A stretch of DNA of 64,000 nt from Taxillus chinensis (Eukaryota > Streptophyta > Magnoliopsida > Santalales > Loranthaceae): positions 13,614,498-13,678,497 of the forward strand of contig CM042092.1 in NCBI GenBank assembly GCA_023512835.1, written 5' to 3'. Each line of letters opens with the position of its first letter. The first letter of the stretch is position 1. Both the position numbers and the translations under genes were made by a program. This document shows positions 46,916 to 59,160 of the stretch, piece by piece. The notes beneath the pieces are model-generated. The model was not told the origin of the DNA, searched no databases, and saw only the letters and a program-made list of their open reading frames with translations.

Positions 46916-48002
46916 ATCTAGCTTTTCTTCTTCAGCGATTCTTCATCTCTAGGAGACCAAATCCGGTTAGAATCTACACGAATTCAAAGTCTGAATGTTA
47001 AATTGAAGGCGAGAGGTTGCAATTTTGAAGAAAACCTTTGGAATTTCCATGATTTTTGTTATAATTTTAGGTGGATAAATATTTTGTCGTGAAACCGTGA
47101 CGGTTATAATATTTTTTTTGTTTTTTTCTTTCATTTCGTCTTGTGATGAATTGTATGTCAAGTATTACGGTTATTTAAAAATTATTCAATCTAATATTAT
47201 TATTTTTTAAAAAATTTATTTTTAAAATAATAAATTAAATAAATTTAAAAGAATTTATGAGTAATAAAAATTTATTTATTTTTTTAAAAAATAATTATAT
47301 TTTAAAAAATAAAACAGAATAACCGGAATGTGAATACTGTACCAAAATTAGTATGAAATTATCATTTTGAAATTTTCTTGCCATTTTTGACACCGGAATG
47401 TGAATGTGATTAAAAAATACTTAATAATGTCAAATATAGTTGAAACATACTACTCGAGATCAAGACAACAAAATCAATATGAAAAATAAACGAGTAAATT
47501 TTATATAATATTTTGATCATTTTATTGTATACTTTAAAATAGTAATATATGTATTTATATACGTGATATAATTCAGGAGTATTTGAAAATACTAAAATTT
47601 GTTAATTATAAAAATTATGTGATAGTAATTAAAAAAATTAAATACGTTAAGTAAAATATAAGTTTAGAAAATAGTACTAATAAATGCTAATCATACCCTA
47701 CATACTTAAAATTAATAAGTTTAAAAATATAAAATGCTAATTACAAAAAAAAAAAGAGATAATTTTAAATCCATGTTTTATTTTTTATGTGAATTTTTAA
47801 AAAATTATTTGTATTAATATTTATTAAATTTTAAAAAAATAATGCTACCTACCACCGAAACCGTGTAAGGTAACGATGTATCATCGTATCAAAACCATGG
47901 AAGAAAAAGAAATCGTATGTATCATTAGTCATTTCTTAAATTTAAATAAATAAATAAAAGAGTTGGTGAGTTGAGTGTGGAAAAAGAGCAGCACCCCGGG
48001 TC
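46916..48002. other. AT-rich intergenic DNA
   Basis: No gene recognised. CACCGGAATGTGAAT recurs near 47335 and 47391 in similar context. Confidence 0.5.
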
Positions 48003-48008
48003 CACGTG
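48003..48008 (+). promoter_or_regulatory. G-box CACGTG upstream of Yippee copy 1
   Basis: A perfect palindromic CACGTG about 130 bp before the start codon, in a locally GC-richer stretch. G-boxes bind plant bZIP and bHLH factors. Position is suitable for a proximal promoter element, but function is inferred from motif and distance only. Confidence 0.35.
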
Positions 48009-48135
48009 CGGTCGGACAAGTGATCGTCCTCCGTAGCGTTATCAGACAATTGCTTGTGCGAACTTGGTTGCAAAGATATCGATTCTCAAATCTTCTGTTT
48101 CTCTGTTGCTCTGTTTTAAGTTCAGTTTTATAATT

Positions 48136-48754
48136 ATGGCGAATGATGCTGCTGATTCTACCCAATTCAGCTGCAGAAATTGTCGAAATCCCATCGCTCT
48201 CCGCATCGATCTCCTCTCCAAAAATTTTGTGGTAACAACTCGCACCATCATCACCATCATATATTAATTTAGTAATGCTCGAAGTCTCGAACTCACTGCT
48301 GTTCTTCTTCCCTTTTAATCGGCCCTTTGCTGCTGCAGCCTGCAGCAGCAATTTCCGGCCTCAAGTGGCCGGCAAGGCAGTGGAACTTGCTGTTGTCTTA
48401 GTTGCTTTAATTAATATGTAGACGGACAAGACAAAACAATTTTATTGCTTACTTGCCCCCCGCCAAGCAGCTGTTAATCATCGTTCCTGATCCAACGTTT
48501 TTCCTGTTATTTGGTTTGGTAATTCCTAGGCGAAGTCTGGGGGTGCGTACATGTTTTCTCACGCGATGAATGTGGTCTTGGGTGGCAAAGAGGAAAGGCA
48601 GCTCTTGACTGGTAGTTACACTGTTGCTAATGTCTTTTGCAGCCGCTGCCGTGAGGTGCTGGGTTGGAAGTATGTTCGAGCTTCTGAGCCAAACCAGAAG
48701 AGTAAGGAAGGGAATTTTATAATTGAGAAGATGAAGATTGCCAAGGAATACTGA
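48136..48754 (+). CDS. Yippee-family zinc-binding protein, copy 1 (106 aa)
   Basis: Two exons, 48136-48231 and 48530-48754, joined in phase 0 (GTG/GTAACA donor; CCTAG/GCG acceptor), give 106 residues ending KIAKEY. Zinc ligands C13, C16, C69 and C72 give exactly CX2C-X52-CX2C, the Yippee consensus, followed by the LGWKY signature. Yippee (YPEL) proteins are small zinc-binding proteins of nucleus and cytoplasm with a beta-rich fold; plant roles are poorly known. Compared with the neighbour at 51.7 kb it is more divergent: exon 1 has [12 protein letters not shown] where the neighbour keeps the usual HDDIISKAF pattern, and [12 protein letters not shown] replaces [13 protein letters not shown]-box (CACGTG) lies at 48003-48008, about 130 bp upstream of the ATG. 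No frame break is seen. Confidence 0.94.
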
Positions 48755-48780
48755 CCCAGGTGTTGGTCTGCAGTTTCCAA

Positions 48781-48781
<1 letters not shown>

Positions 48782-48818
<37 letters not shown>
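48782..48818. repeat. (TA)n microsatellite in the 3' region of Yippee copy 1
   Basis: About 18 TA units begin 28 bp after the stop codon, probably inside the 3' UTR. Confidence 0.9.
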
Positions 48819-48819
<1 letters not shown>

Positions 48820-49687
48820 TGGTTTTATGTCGAACACTTTATAATTAAGCTTGTTGATAATAATCGCATGGTGCGTAGTGCTAAGGGACATTTATGATTG
48901 AGAAGATGGAAGATTGCTAAAAAATGCTGACCGTTTGTGCTGGTCGCATCTCATCTTGGTGTACAATGTTGAACACTACTCTTTATAAGCCTCGTTAATA
49001 ACATATGGTAATGCTGTTCCACATTGGCTCATATTGGTACTCCCTCCTTGGTTTTGAGAAGGTGAAGTAGAGAAACTTTAATTTTTCTAAACCACAACTT
49101 TCATGACATTTCTGTACCCATTTCGCCCGTTTACATTTTTATTTCATATCAAGATTACAAAACAAATGATGTATTAGGATCTGATTCAAGCCTGTTTACA
49201 TATGCCGCTAGGTCATAAATTACGCCGAAAAAACTTTTTATATAATAAAAAATTTAAAAAGAATAATTAAGTTATTATTCGTATATCATAATATTATTCA
49301 CTTTAAATTAATTTTGTATGAATTTAAAATATATTATAATATTTTTAGATACTTTATTAATTTCATTAGCCTTTTTAATTTTTTTAATGTGATAATTTCC
49401 CAACAGACTATTTGATTGTCACATGGCTGGCAATGTTGTCGTTTTTGGGAATTTTATCTTTAACCATGAGAGTGTTTGATATCATTATATCAAACATGAG
49501 TCCCATTATCCCATCACGCAACCAAGGCAGCTTTTGAAATAGAATAGCTTCCTTGCGTGATGACTGCATTGCGCAGACCATCATGTCTATTGCAGCGGGT
49601 GTAGTACCGTATTGATGAACGTACGACATTCGATCTTAGTTTTTCTTAGTTTTCATAAACTGGAACATAAGTAGGCCAAGAGGTAAG

Positions 49688-50410
49688 CCAAAGGCGTCAA
49701 GAGTAAGCTTCCTTCACCTGGCACTTTCAACAAAGGCTGTGTGCCCACAGAGGTGCAAGCACTGATGTGCTAGATACTGGCAGGTGCAAGGATACTCATA
49801 CTCCGGGAAATTCTCCCGGTGAAAAACCTAGTTGTGGGGGTGAAAGGCCCAATGCCTTATTGGAGCGTCGAGAATCAGGCCCTGCCGGAATTCGCAATGG
49901 AAAGAGCCGGCGTCCACCAACACTATCGAGACTCCAGAGGCGTGTCCCGTGTGAGGACCATGAACATATAGATACCTCGCGACCATGGACACACACACAG
50001 ATATATATATATATATATTATAACAAGTACAGTAGCTTTTAAAAATATAAATTTTGGTGGCAATGGTTTTATTTCTCCCGGTGAAAAGCCTAGTTGTGAG
50101 GGTGAAAAGCCTATTGCCTTATTGGGGCGTCAAGAATCAGGCTCTGCCGGAATCCGCAATGGAAAGAGCCGGCGTCCACCAACACTACCGAGACTCCAAA
50201 GGCATGTCCCGTGTGAGGAGCATGAACATACAGATACCTTGCGACCATGAACACACACACACATATATATGATGATAATGGTAAAATGAGGATAATAAAA
50301 TAACTGTGATTGTAATTTCGCGCATTTATTTATTTTAGTATATATATATATATTATAACAAGTACAGCAGCTTTTAAAAATATAAATTCTGGTGGCAATG
50401 GTTTTATTTT
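49688..50410 (+). repeat. Dispersed repeat, copy B, with internal tandem duplication
   Basis: The first 110 bp match copy A at 30.5-30.75 kb in inverse orientation. A unit beginning CTCCCGGTGAAAA occurs twice, at about 49810 and 50074. Each unit includes GGAAAGAGCCGGCGTCCACC, a CA run, a TA run and a tail ATTATAACAAGTACAG(T/C)AGC. The second unit has extra AT-rich DNA (about 50270-50330). The frames seen are Arg/Pro-rich and not recognised as a protein family. Confidence 0.7.
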
Positions 50411-51699
50411 TATTTTTTAAACATGGTGTTCACAACACCATGCCTAATTTTTCAAAATATTTTATAGTTTTTTTAATAATGGTCCAAAATGATTTGTCCA
50501 CCTTGCTGAAAAAAGTGCATTCCTGGAGTAAATAATATTTGGTACTCTGATAAATGTTTTCTATTAAGCATTATGTTTAGGAACGATTTATCGTAATTAT
50601 TTTTATTTTTTAAACAATCACCCTTACTATTTTGATTGTTCTTTCTGTATATGCTGGTTTCTTTTTCTTAATGCAACAAGGTACTTTAATTTATAGTATA
50701 TTTTAAATTTATAAATTTAAATAATAATTTTTATACTCAATATTGATATTATCATATTTTAAGTAGTAGAAATAATAAACATAATTCAAACAATAATAAT
50801 ATAGTTGAATTTAATTTGTTTTAAATAATAAAAAGATAATTTTTTGAGGGGTGAGGTGACGACTGACATGATAAGGGGAGCCAGGCAGCAGCAATTCCGT
50901 CACACTTTTTCTATGGGAGAAGAGAAAAAGGAAATATAACCAAATTCTCTTCTCGGTTTTGTTAATCTAAAGGTGGAAAACAAACCATTTTTAGCCGCCA
51001 ACCAAGACCCACCTGCCGTTGACTTTCAAAACATTATGCTTTTCACTAGTGGTTACCAACTAGTGATACAGTAAGTAACCTTTCACCATAGGTAATAAAT
51101 AAATAAGTCGGGGTAAAATAAGTGCAACAAATGGGGGACAACACACACACACACACTCCAAGAAAAGAATATGGGCTACTTTTATTTCCTCGTAATTTTG
51201 TTCTATTTTATTTGTCACCCTTTTTTTTTTTTAAATTATTATTATATTTAATGGTATAAATTAGACTTTTATTAATTATTATAACAAAAAAAATTAAATT
51301 ATATATATATATATATTTCCCTGTGTCCCACAGTCACGGAACAAAGCATCCTGTTTATGTCTCTGTCTATCGGACCCATTCCTTAATTCGAAAACCTTGA
51401 TCGAATTTGCCATCCACACTCCAACTCGTGGTCGTTTTTTTTTATTCTGTCTTGCACGGCATCGCACTGGGTTTGGTGTATTCCGCCCCCCGTTTCAGAA
51501 CCACCTCGTCGGATCATCATCTACGCACTGTCGGTCGCAGGTAAATCAATTGATGGGTGTCTTTTCTTTTTGTGGGTTTGTTTCGATTGTTGGGCCTTAA
51601 TTCCCCTAATTATCCGCCTTGGTGTATGTCTTGTCACGTTTTTTTTTTTTTGAACTCTGTGATCAACGAGTGTCATTCAGAGCTAGGAGCTTCCGTTTG
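50411..51699. other. Intergenic DNA and 5' region of Yippee copy 2
   Basis: AT-rich, with a short (CA)n near 51141 and (AT)n near 51301. Presumed promoter and 5' UTR of Yippee copy 2 in the last few hundred bases. Confidence 0.5.
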
Positions 51700-52667
51700 A
51701 TGGCAGAATTGGACGGACCCAGGTTGTACAGCTGCTATAATTGTCGAAATCATGTTTCCCTGCACGATGATATAATTTCCAAGGCTTTTCATGTGAGCAC
51801 TCTGATCCCCCGAATTGATCTTCAATTTCGAACTATGTAGGTTAAATACACTGCAGAAATCTCTCGTTATGATCATATGATTGATGGGTATTTTTTATTT
51901 TTTGTTTTTTGTTTAGCAGTAGACTGGCGATATAATAAATGGTGAATACAATACTGATTCGAATTTCCGTGGGCTGGATTCAGAAAGCCCACTTTGTTGT
52001 CCTTTTATAGCAGCTATCTATTATAGGGACTGAAATTTTAATTGCTGGTGCATCATAGCGGAGAAGTGAAGCCTTTTTTTTCTCTCTCTCACATGTTAGT
52101 GGAAATGAGCACTTTTGCTAATTGGTATTTGTTGTATTGGGCTTAATCATAAATCGTGAGTGGTATAGAAGATCCAATGTGAACAACTAAGCATGTTTAC
52201 TTTTACCTTAATTTAATTCCAATAGAGCCAGCGGAATATATGGGATGAGGTGTGTGTTTGTTGCTGCTGTATTCTTTTTGTGTTTTGAATGTTATTGCTT
52301 GGTCATTTTTGTCTTGGGTTTGTTGTTATTGTGATAGGTGCTTTCCTTGTATCCTTGCGGTCCCTTTTCTTTTTTCTTGAGTATCTAAGTTCCAATGTGT
52401 GCAGTAAAACATTTTTTCTATGACCTTGTTCTTAACTAGGGAAGAAATGGTCGGGCGTTTCTGTTCTCACATGCAATGAACGTCATTATTGGGCCCAAAG
52501 AAGATCGGCAATTGATGACAGGCCTCCACACTGTCGCTGACATCTACTGCGCTGATTGCAGGGAGGTGCTAGGTTGGAAGTACGAGAGGGCTTATGAAGC
52601 CTCACAGAAGTACAAGGAAGGGAAGTTCATACTTGAGAAGTCAAAGATTGTGAAAGAAAATTGGTAG
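51700..52667 (+). CDS. Yippee-family zinc-binding protein, copy 2 (106 aa)
   Basis: Two exons, 51700-51792 and 52440-52667, joined in phase 0 (CAT/GTGAGC donor; ACTAG/GGA acceptor), give 106 residues ending VKENW. C12, C15, C68 and C71 form CX2C-X52-CX2C, with [20 protein letters not shown] after the last pair, close to the canonical Yippee core. The intron falls at the same place as in the copy at 48.1 kb, so the two are tandem paralogs in the same orientation, about 3 kb apart. The MAELDG start is preferred over an in-frame ATG at 51619 because that extension is not Yippee-like. A 5' UTR intron from about 51541 (CGCAG/GTAAAT) to 51680 (TTCAG) is plausible and would remove the upstream ATG. 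Molecular role in plants is not established. Confidence 0.95.
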
Positions 52668-53112
52668 TAGCAACCCTGATGACATTTTCTTTTTATCCCC
52701 TTTTATTTCTATTTTCTCCAAAGCGTGTGATTCGAAGTGTGGAGGACGATTCCTGATGTTGATCTTCTGTAAATAAACTTTTCATTCCTATTGTGGATTC
52801 TTACGTTCTCATTGTTTCCATCCCAACCGTTTAGTCTTTTGCCAAATGCTCTCTCTGCCTGCAAGTTGTATATATATTGAAACACAAGTATCTGTTTCTT
52901 TTTATTGGAGTTGTGTTTCCTTGAACGTGTCAGTTCCCTACTGATGAAGGATGAAAACATGAAAATTTCCTGTTTGGTTGTGGTTGATTAAACTTTCCGG
53001 TTACTTAAAAGTGGTTGTTTAATGATACGAAAGAAGTGTTTGTATGCGGTTTAAATGATGCGCGAATAGTGTCTTGTGAAATTTAAATGTATTTATGAAT
53101 GGAAAAAAATTA

Positions 53113-53250
53113 CAATTAGAAATATGTTTGTAATAAATGAAATTGTTCTCTTTAGCTTTTCAATATTAGAGTAAAATAGATTATTAGAAATATATTTGTA
53201 ATAAATGTAATTATTATTTTTAGTTGGCTTTTCCATATCAGAGTAGATCA
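53113..53250. repeat. Tandem duplication, about 67-bp period
   Basis: TTAGAAATATGTTTGTAATA and TTAGAAATATATTTGTAATA open two adjacent units 3' of Yippee copy 2, each continuing through (A/T)GCTTTTC(A/C)ATAT to GAGTA. Non-coding. Confidence 0.6.
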
Positions 53251-53851
53251 GATTGATTTTTGTATATGGTTATATATTTTGTACTCTGCATTGGAAATAT
53301 ATAGAAAATTAGTTCCATCATATTCTTTTATTCTTTATATTTTTAAATATGGTATAAAGTATATTGTGTTTTACCTCAACCAAGTGAGAGGTTACATGTG
53401 TTTCATGCCATCCATGTTATTTACGGGCTAGACTAATAAAGTCATACTTGAGGGAGTAGGTTGATATATATAATTTCACATTTGAGAATTTCAAGTTTGA
53501 GAGGATTTTAAAGATCAATTTTCATAGAAAAATGCACCAGTAATTTATCAAGTGCAAAAAAAAAATAGCGTTAACCAAGTAAGATAATATGACAGTTTCA
53601 TAAGGTCTTTGGGGCAAATTGTAGACATATCAAACACCTTCCACTTGCAATCAAATGAAAACACATTATGCTCAAATAGAAGAACAATTGATGCAATTTC
53701 TCATGGTCCTGGATGACGAATGTCTTTTGTACTAATATTCTTATGATGTCACCATTGCCCAATGTACGCAGGCCTACCCTCTTGTAATTCAAGAAGAAAT
53801 CCAATAACAAATGACATTAGAATCATTCAAAAACTTTTTCGTAACTATTGC

Positions 53852-54304
53852 TGTGAGGTAGTTAAAAGCGGTACAATCTCGCATCAGTTGAATAGGGGAA
53901 TGAAGTGTGCCTCTTAAGAAAGACTTGAATACCACTATAACATGACATGTTTTGAGGCTATAGTACTTTTAAAAACAAATCCATGCGGGATCGGCCCAAA
54001 ATGGCTAATATTGAGCTATATAAGTGCTTGGCTTGTTACAAATAGTATTAGAGTTAGGGTCTGGGTCGATGCGTCAACAATCCAACGTGAATGTTGAACC
54101 TCTTAAAGAGGGTGGATTGCGAGATAGTTAAAAGGAACACAATCTTATATCAGTTGAGGAAGGAAACGAAACATGCATCTTAAGAAGGACGTGAACACCA
54201 CTCTAGCATGACACATTTTGGGGCCTATACGTTTTCAAAAACAAATCTATGAGAATTTGGCCTAAAGTAAACAATATCGGATTATGAGTACTTGTGTTGT
54301 TACA
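53852..54304 (+). mobile_element. TRIM (terminal-repeat retrotransposon in miniature), 453 bp
   Basis: Direct LTRs at 53852-54040 (189 bp, TGTGAGGTAG..TTACA) and 54118-54304 (187 bp, TGCGAGATAG..TTACA) flank only 77 bp. After the first LTR is a primer-binding-like TAGTATTAGAG (plant initiator-Met consensus TGGTATCAGAG). Just before the second LTR is a purine tract AAAGAGGGTGGA. The 5 bp outside each end are ATTGC and ATTGT. No coding capacity, as expected for TRIMs. The LTRs have diverged, so the copy is old. Confidence 0.85.
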
Positions 54305-56788
54305 ATTGTAGTACATGGTCAAACAAATAACTTCTCAAATAACTCAAAAGATAAGTATTTTGATCATTGTAATAGAGTAAGTCATATAATTGAAAAATTG
54401 TCGAACTCCAAAATTTCATTGTAAGTATTGTGACAAGAAAGTTTATACAAAAGATTGATGCAAATATAAAATAGAATGTGTGTTATTAACAACACATGAA
54501 CTCACAACAGTCAACTGACACAACTCCTTCTCTGCTACAAATGCAATAGATTCTTCACAATTTACACATGAAGGATATCTAAGAGACACGCTCTTTCAAT
54601 ATAATCCTCACATAACGTGCCACATAACATCCATAATAACTCTAACTCTTCCAAACCATTGCAGTCTTTATGGACAACTTCAACTTCTTTATGTTGGGTC
54701 TATAATTAATGAATCTAAATCATGCTTTTCAGCAATAACAATGCTTACGCTAATGCTACAGGTCTATTTACTTTTTCCATTGCTTTAATTAATTCTATAT
54801 TCACAAAACCTTGGATTTTGGATAATGGAACTATAGATCACATCATTTTTGACTCTACCCTTTTTTACGTAAACAAAACTCTTACCAATACTTGTTGTTA
54901 ATTTGCCCATTGGGTCTTCAACAAATTTTTTTTTTCATAGGAACTATATTATTCAATCCATATATTTCCTTACAGAATGTTTTATATGTTTCCTTTTTTA
55001 TTTAAACTTGATGCTCATACATAAACTCATCACTAGGGGTGGCAATTTTACTCTGCCCCCGACATGTCATCGGATCGGGTTTGGATTTTGTCCGATCTAC
55101 CCCGATCCAGAATTTTTAAATAAAATTAAATTAAAAAATCATATCCTGACGTGACCGAGTGATCAGATTAAGGCACATCGACTCGACTAAGGCACCGAGT
55201 GATCAGATTGTTGGTTCAATCGGAGGATTAGTGGTCAAACTAGTCATATAATTAATAATTATATATAAGTATATATTAATAAAAATAAATATTTTAAGCG
55301 AACAAATTAAAATTATGGTTCTAATATAATACTATTTATTTTTAATATGTATTTTGTAACATAAATTACTACTAAATTTAAAAGTTTAGTGACATAAATT
55401 CGTAGTAAAATGAAAATTGGATAAACTTTGAAAGGATATTGAAGTGAAATATCAATATTAGTCATTAATTTTAAATAAAAATTATATTATAAAATAAATT
55501 AAATAATATTTTATAATTTTTTTAAAAACCATCCGATTATATAAAACTCAGTCAGTCGGGTTACAAAAAATTGATTGGGTCAACCAGATTTCTTTGATTT
55601 TTTTTTTCAGATACGATCCAATTAAAAAATCAATCAATGATTCGACCGGTCCGATTTTGATAACTATAATAATATAAAGTGATTAGTATGAACAAAATAA
55701 TCCGGTCAGCCTCAAACTCATTAAACTCATGAGTTAAATATTACTAATCTCAGGTCTGTTAAACCCACGAGTTAAAAACATTATTAGGGTCGAATTTGGG
55801 TTTGGGTTCGTCTTAAACGAGTAAAATGTCAAGTTTTTTTACAAATCAATGTTGAAGTATTTCGACTCATTAACAGCCTTAACTATCATAATTTTCATAA
55901 GATTTATCGTTATTTATGTTAACATCATTTTTTGGGACGTTGTCCTCAAAAAAGTAACCTTCCCTCACTTTGACACTAGAAATTAATTTTGTTGTGGGCG
56001 AATTGGAAGGAAATTGTTGGACAAAACCTCCTTGTGGCCGAATGGACCAAAAATAAAGCGTCAAGAACGAAGGTTTCCAAACTATATTTATGTTACATAA
56101 AAACTGCCCGTGTTTAACTGAACGGCCCAAATAAGCAGCCGATTCACTAGTTAATTACAATGGTTTCCGAATTCCGAACCAAAACCAGTGTGGTTTGTTT
56201 TTGAATAATCTTGGTTAAGAGTTTGATGTACTACTGGTTACGTTTTTGCTTCCTCTTGCTAGCTCTCATGTAAGCCCTAATTTTCCTTTATCAGATGGTC
56301 TTGTTTTGTCAAACTAAATGCTCGAGAAACGTCCCCACTATGGCAAACAGTCACGCTCAGTGCTGTCTGTGTAATATCTTTTTCCTCACATGTTATATAA
56401 TAATGGCGTTGGCTTAAGTATCAAATTAATATGGGGCTCAACGAGCGCTGTAAGTATCCAAACAAATATGAATATGATATGATTCGATTTAATAAAACTT
56501 GAATTTAATTATAATGTATTTAAAATTTAAAATTTAACTATTTATTTTTTTTCAATTTTTTTTTAATTTATGTGTATATCCGAATGCTATTACGGAAGTG
56601 AGATGCCTCTTATACATACCATGGTACATATATATAGCCAACCCTGCGTACAAAAAATAAAATTACTAAAAATAATAAATTAAAATAAACTAAATTTAAA
56701 AACAAAAAACCTAAATTAAACTAAACATAAATAAATAAAACTAGGTAATTAAAGTACAATTCAATTAACCAAAAATTAGGTGTTCATG
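54305..56788. other. Intergenic DNA
   Basis: No intact gene recognised. TAGGGGTGGCAA near 55034 resembles a hAT left terminus without an identified partner. CCGAGTGATCAGATT occurs twice (55157 and 55195). The minus-strand frame at 55879-56130 has no motif I know. Confidence 0.45.
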
Positions 56789-57010
56789 CATATAGATATC
56801 AAGCTTCATTTCATTCATGATGTTGTTTACAAGGTAATATGACAGTAATGAAGATTCACACGGATGAAAACCCGACAAACATGTTGACTAAATAATGATG
56901 AGTTCAAATTGTGCTTAACAACACCTTCTATACATGGCTTGGATGGTTCCTTTGGTTTGTTTCTTGGTGATACTATTGCTGCAACATCTATGAGCCAAGA
57001 CGGAGATTTG
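56789..57010 (+). mobile_element. Fossil copia pol C-terminus
   Basis: CAT at 56789 opens HIDIKLHFIHDVVYK, then after a frame change MKIHTDENPTNMLTK up to about 56890, the standard end of copia RNase H. Downstream CCAAGACGGAGATTTGG (about 56996-57012) resembles the copia polypurine tract. Only about 100 bp of pol is left. Confidence 0.65.
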
Positions 57011-57222
57011 GTGGAGATCGATGTTTTTGACTTGCATTCATAAAAAAAAAGAAATTAATTTTATTATTTTAATCTGGCAAAAGATGTCAAATAACCTGAA
57101 CCCCTGCTACGTACCCGAAAACATACAAAGCATTGACGCTTGGATGAACCTAGCTAGGCTTCGTTTGGAATCGAGCGCCTCCTACGTACACTCGGGATAG
57201 GTCATAGGAGCGCTGTTCGATC

Positions 57223-57223
<1 letters not shown>

Positions 57224-57259
<36 letters not shown>

Positions 57260-57260
57260 T
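57224..57260. repeat. (ATT)n microsatellite
   Basis: About 12 perfect units directly after a GC-richer stretch (GTCATAGGAGCGCTGTTCG). Confidence 0.95.
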
Positions 57261-58572
57261 GAAGAACTTTCAAAAAAAAAAATTAAAGTAATATATGGCA
57301 TTTAAGTATCTATAGTTTGGAAATGATGTCACGCCGTTTAATAGATTTGAAAAAACGACCAACTCAAAGCATAATTGAGGCTTATGCCTATTAATCTAAA
57401 TCGATTTTTTTTTTCCATATCCAGTCAAAGATTGTGTCACGCGATTTACAACCCCAGAAGATATATATAGAATTCTGAATTCCTTGAATTCAAATTTGAG
57501 CCGGGTCCACTTCTAGCAAATATTATATAATAAGTTATTATCTAGGTAATCCGGGTTAAAATATATTAGTATGAAAAATAAATTTATATTAATTTAATAA
57601 TAATAAAAGTATTTTTACCGTGTATATGAGTAATACTATATACAAATATATTATATAGATAAAATCACATAAAAATATTATCATTGTCATTAAATTGATA
57701 TTAAATTTTTAAATTTTTTTTATTGATACTCATGCTAACACTAAAGAAAATATTCTTATATAAATTACTCACATCATATATATACATGCAAATAAAACTT
57801 TCTATTTCCCATCATAATAATATATTTACCCTAATTTACAACGCAATGTCAATTTGGGGGATTGAAATTCATAAAAAACAGAGAAGGTTAAACCACCATA
57901 TTTTTATGAAAACACGGCCTACCATTTTCTCCGGCAAAATGAGACATGAGATATCTTAGATTTTTCATGTAGCCCCCCCTATTATTATTCTTCATAATTG
58001 GCATATCGCATATGCCTTGCCTAGGGATTTTGTCCTTTTATGTCTCTTACTTACGGCATGTTAACATGATGATTGTTGCCGCGGCATTGACTTGGACTTT
58101 TCGGCTCTATTGTCGGAGGAATGTTTAGCTACGCGTATTTCATTCAACGTAAAATACGTTATTACGACTAATCAACTTAATTTGGTTTTTCCGCAAGACT
58201 TGTTAGTTTATTATATTATATATATATCTCAAGACTTGTTAGTTTATTAAATTATCATTATGGGCTGCTAAGTGCTTGTTATTGCAATGAGTACAGTCCC
58301 GGCATTGACTTAGACTTCGGGACTATAGTGTTCAAAGGAATGTTTGAGGCGGTATATTTCTATTTATTTATTTATTATTATTAATATTATACTGTTAAGT
58401 TTTGAATTCTTACACCATTAGTTATATTAATAGCTAAAATAATATTTAATTAAAATTTTACCTAGCAATTAATTATTATATTAATTATATTTATATACAG
58501 TTATAATTTTATTTAAATATAACTAAACATATCAATATGACACAACATTAAGCCACATATTTCACATTTCTT

Positions 58573-59160
58573 TCATACCTTATCATACATTTTCACTTTT
58601 TCTTGTCCACAATCATCCCTGGGTGGAATATTTTCCAAAACATTAATCACTGGTTTGTAGCTGCAGTTGGAAACCAAATGAATGCAACTCAAACCCTTGG
58701 TCCCTTGCAAGTGATCCAAATCACCAATACTAGCCAATGATGAGCCATGGATGGATTTTAAGGTGTTAACATAAGCTTGTGTGATCAGCAATGAGTTAAT
58801 GAAGCTGAGCTATAGGAAATTGCCACCGCTAGAGAATAAGGTGCTCATTGGCAACGAGGCCATGCTTCTAGGTGGTGGGTTGAGGGTTGAAAGAGGGTGA
58901 TTCATTTTGACCCAAAGTTGGGTTATGGTGGGATGAGAGGGCCAGCGAGTTTCCTACCATGCTGCCGATAAGCACGTTCTGTTACGGCGGTGTTAGTTTC
59001 ATACATTTTGGCCTCTTCTCCCGTGGCAACCCAACAAACAAAGTGATGCTATCCTTGTTTACCACTGTGAGACCATCATGATCGAGCAAACCATAGCCTA
59101 ATTGGAGAATCCCTAGCGTTGTGATGTCAATTGGTGCCGTGAAAAGATAAAAGGAAACAC
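58573..59160 (-). pseudogene. Unrecognised protein-coding fossil
   Basis: Read on the minus strand from 59160, broken frames give TAPIDITTLGILQLGYGLLD, VVNKDSITLFVGLPREKRPK, then after a TAA NVLIGSMVGNSLAL and NPTLGQNES. Further on, the open frame 58573-58791 gives VNTLKSIHGSSLASIGDLDH and CIHLVSNCSYKPVINVLENI. Amino-acid composition and continuity look like real coding sequence, but stops and at least one frame change intervene. An intron between blocks is possible, though the TAA at about 58987 sits within a block. I do not recognise the family. Confidence 0.4.

Noticed and set aside
49767..50272. Arg/Pro-rich frames in the dispersed repeat at 49.7-50.4 kb
   Set aside because: The tandem module gives similar frames twice, and no conserved protein motif is present.
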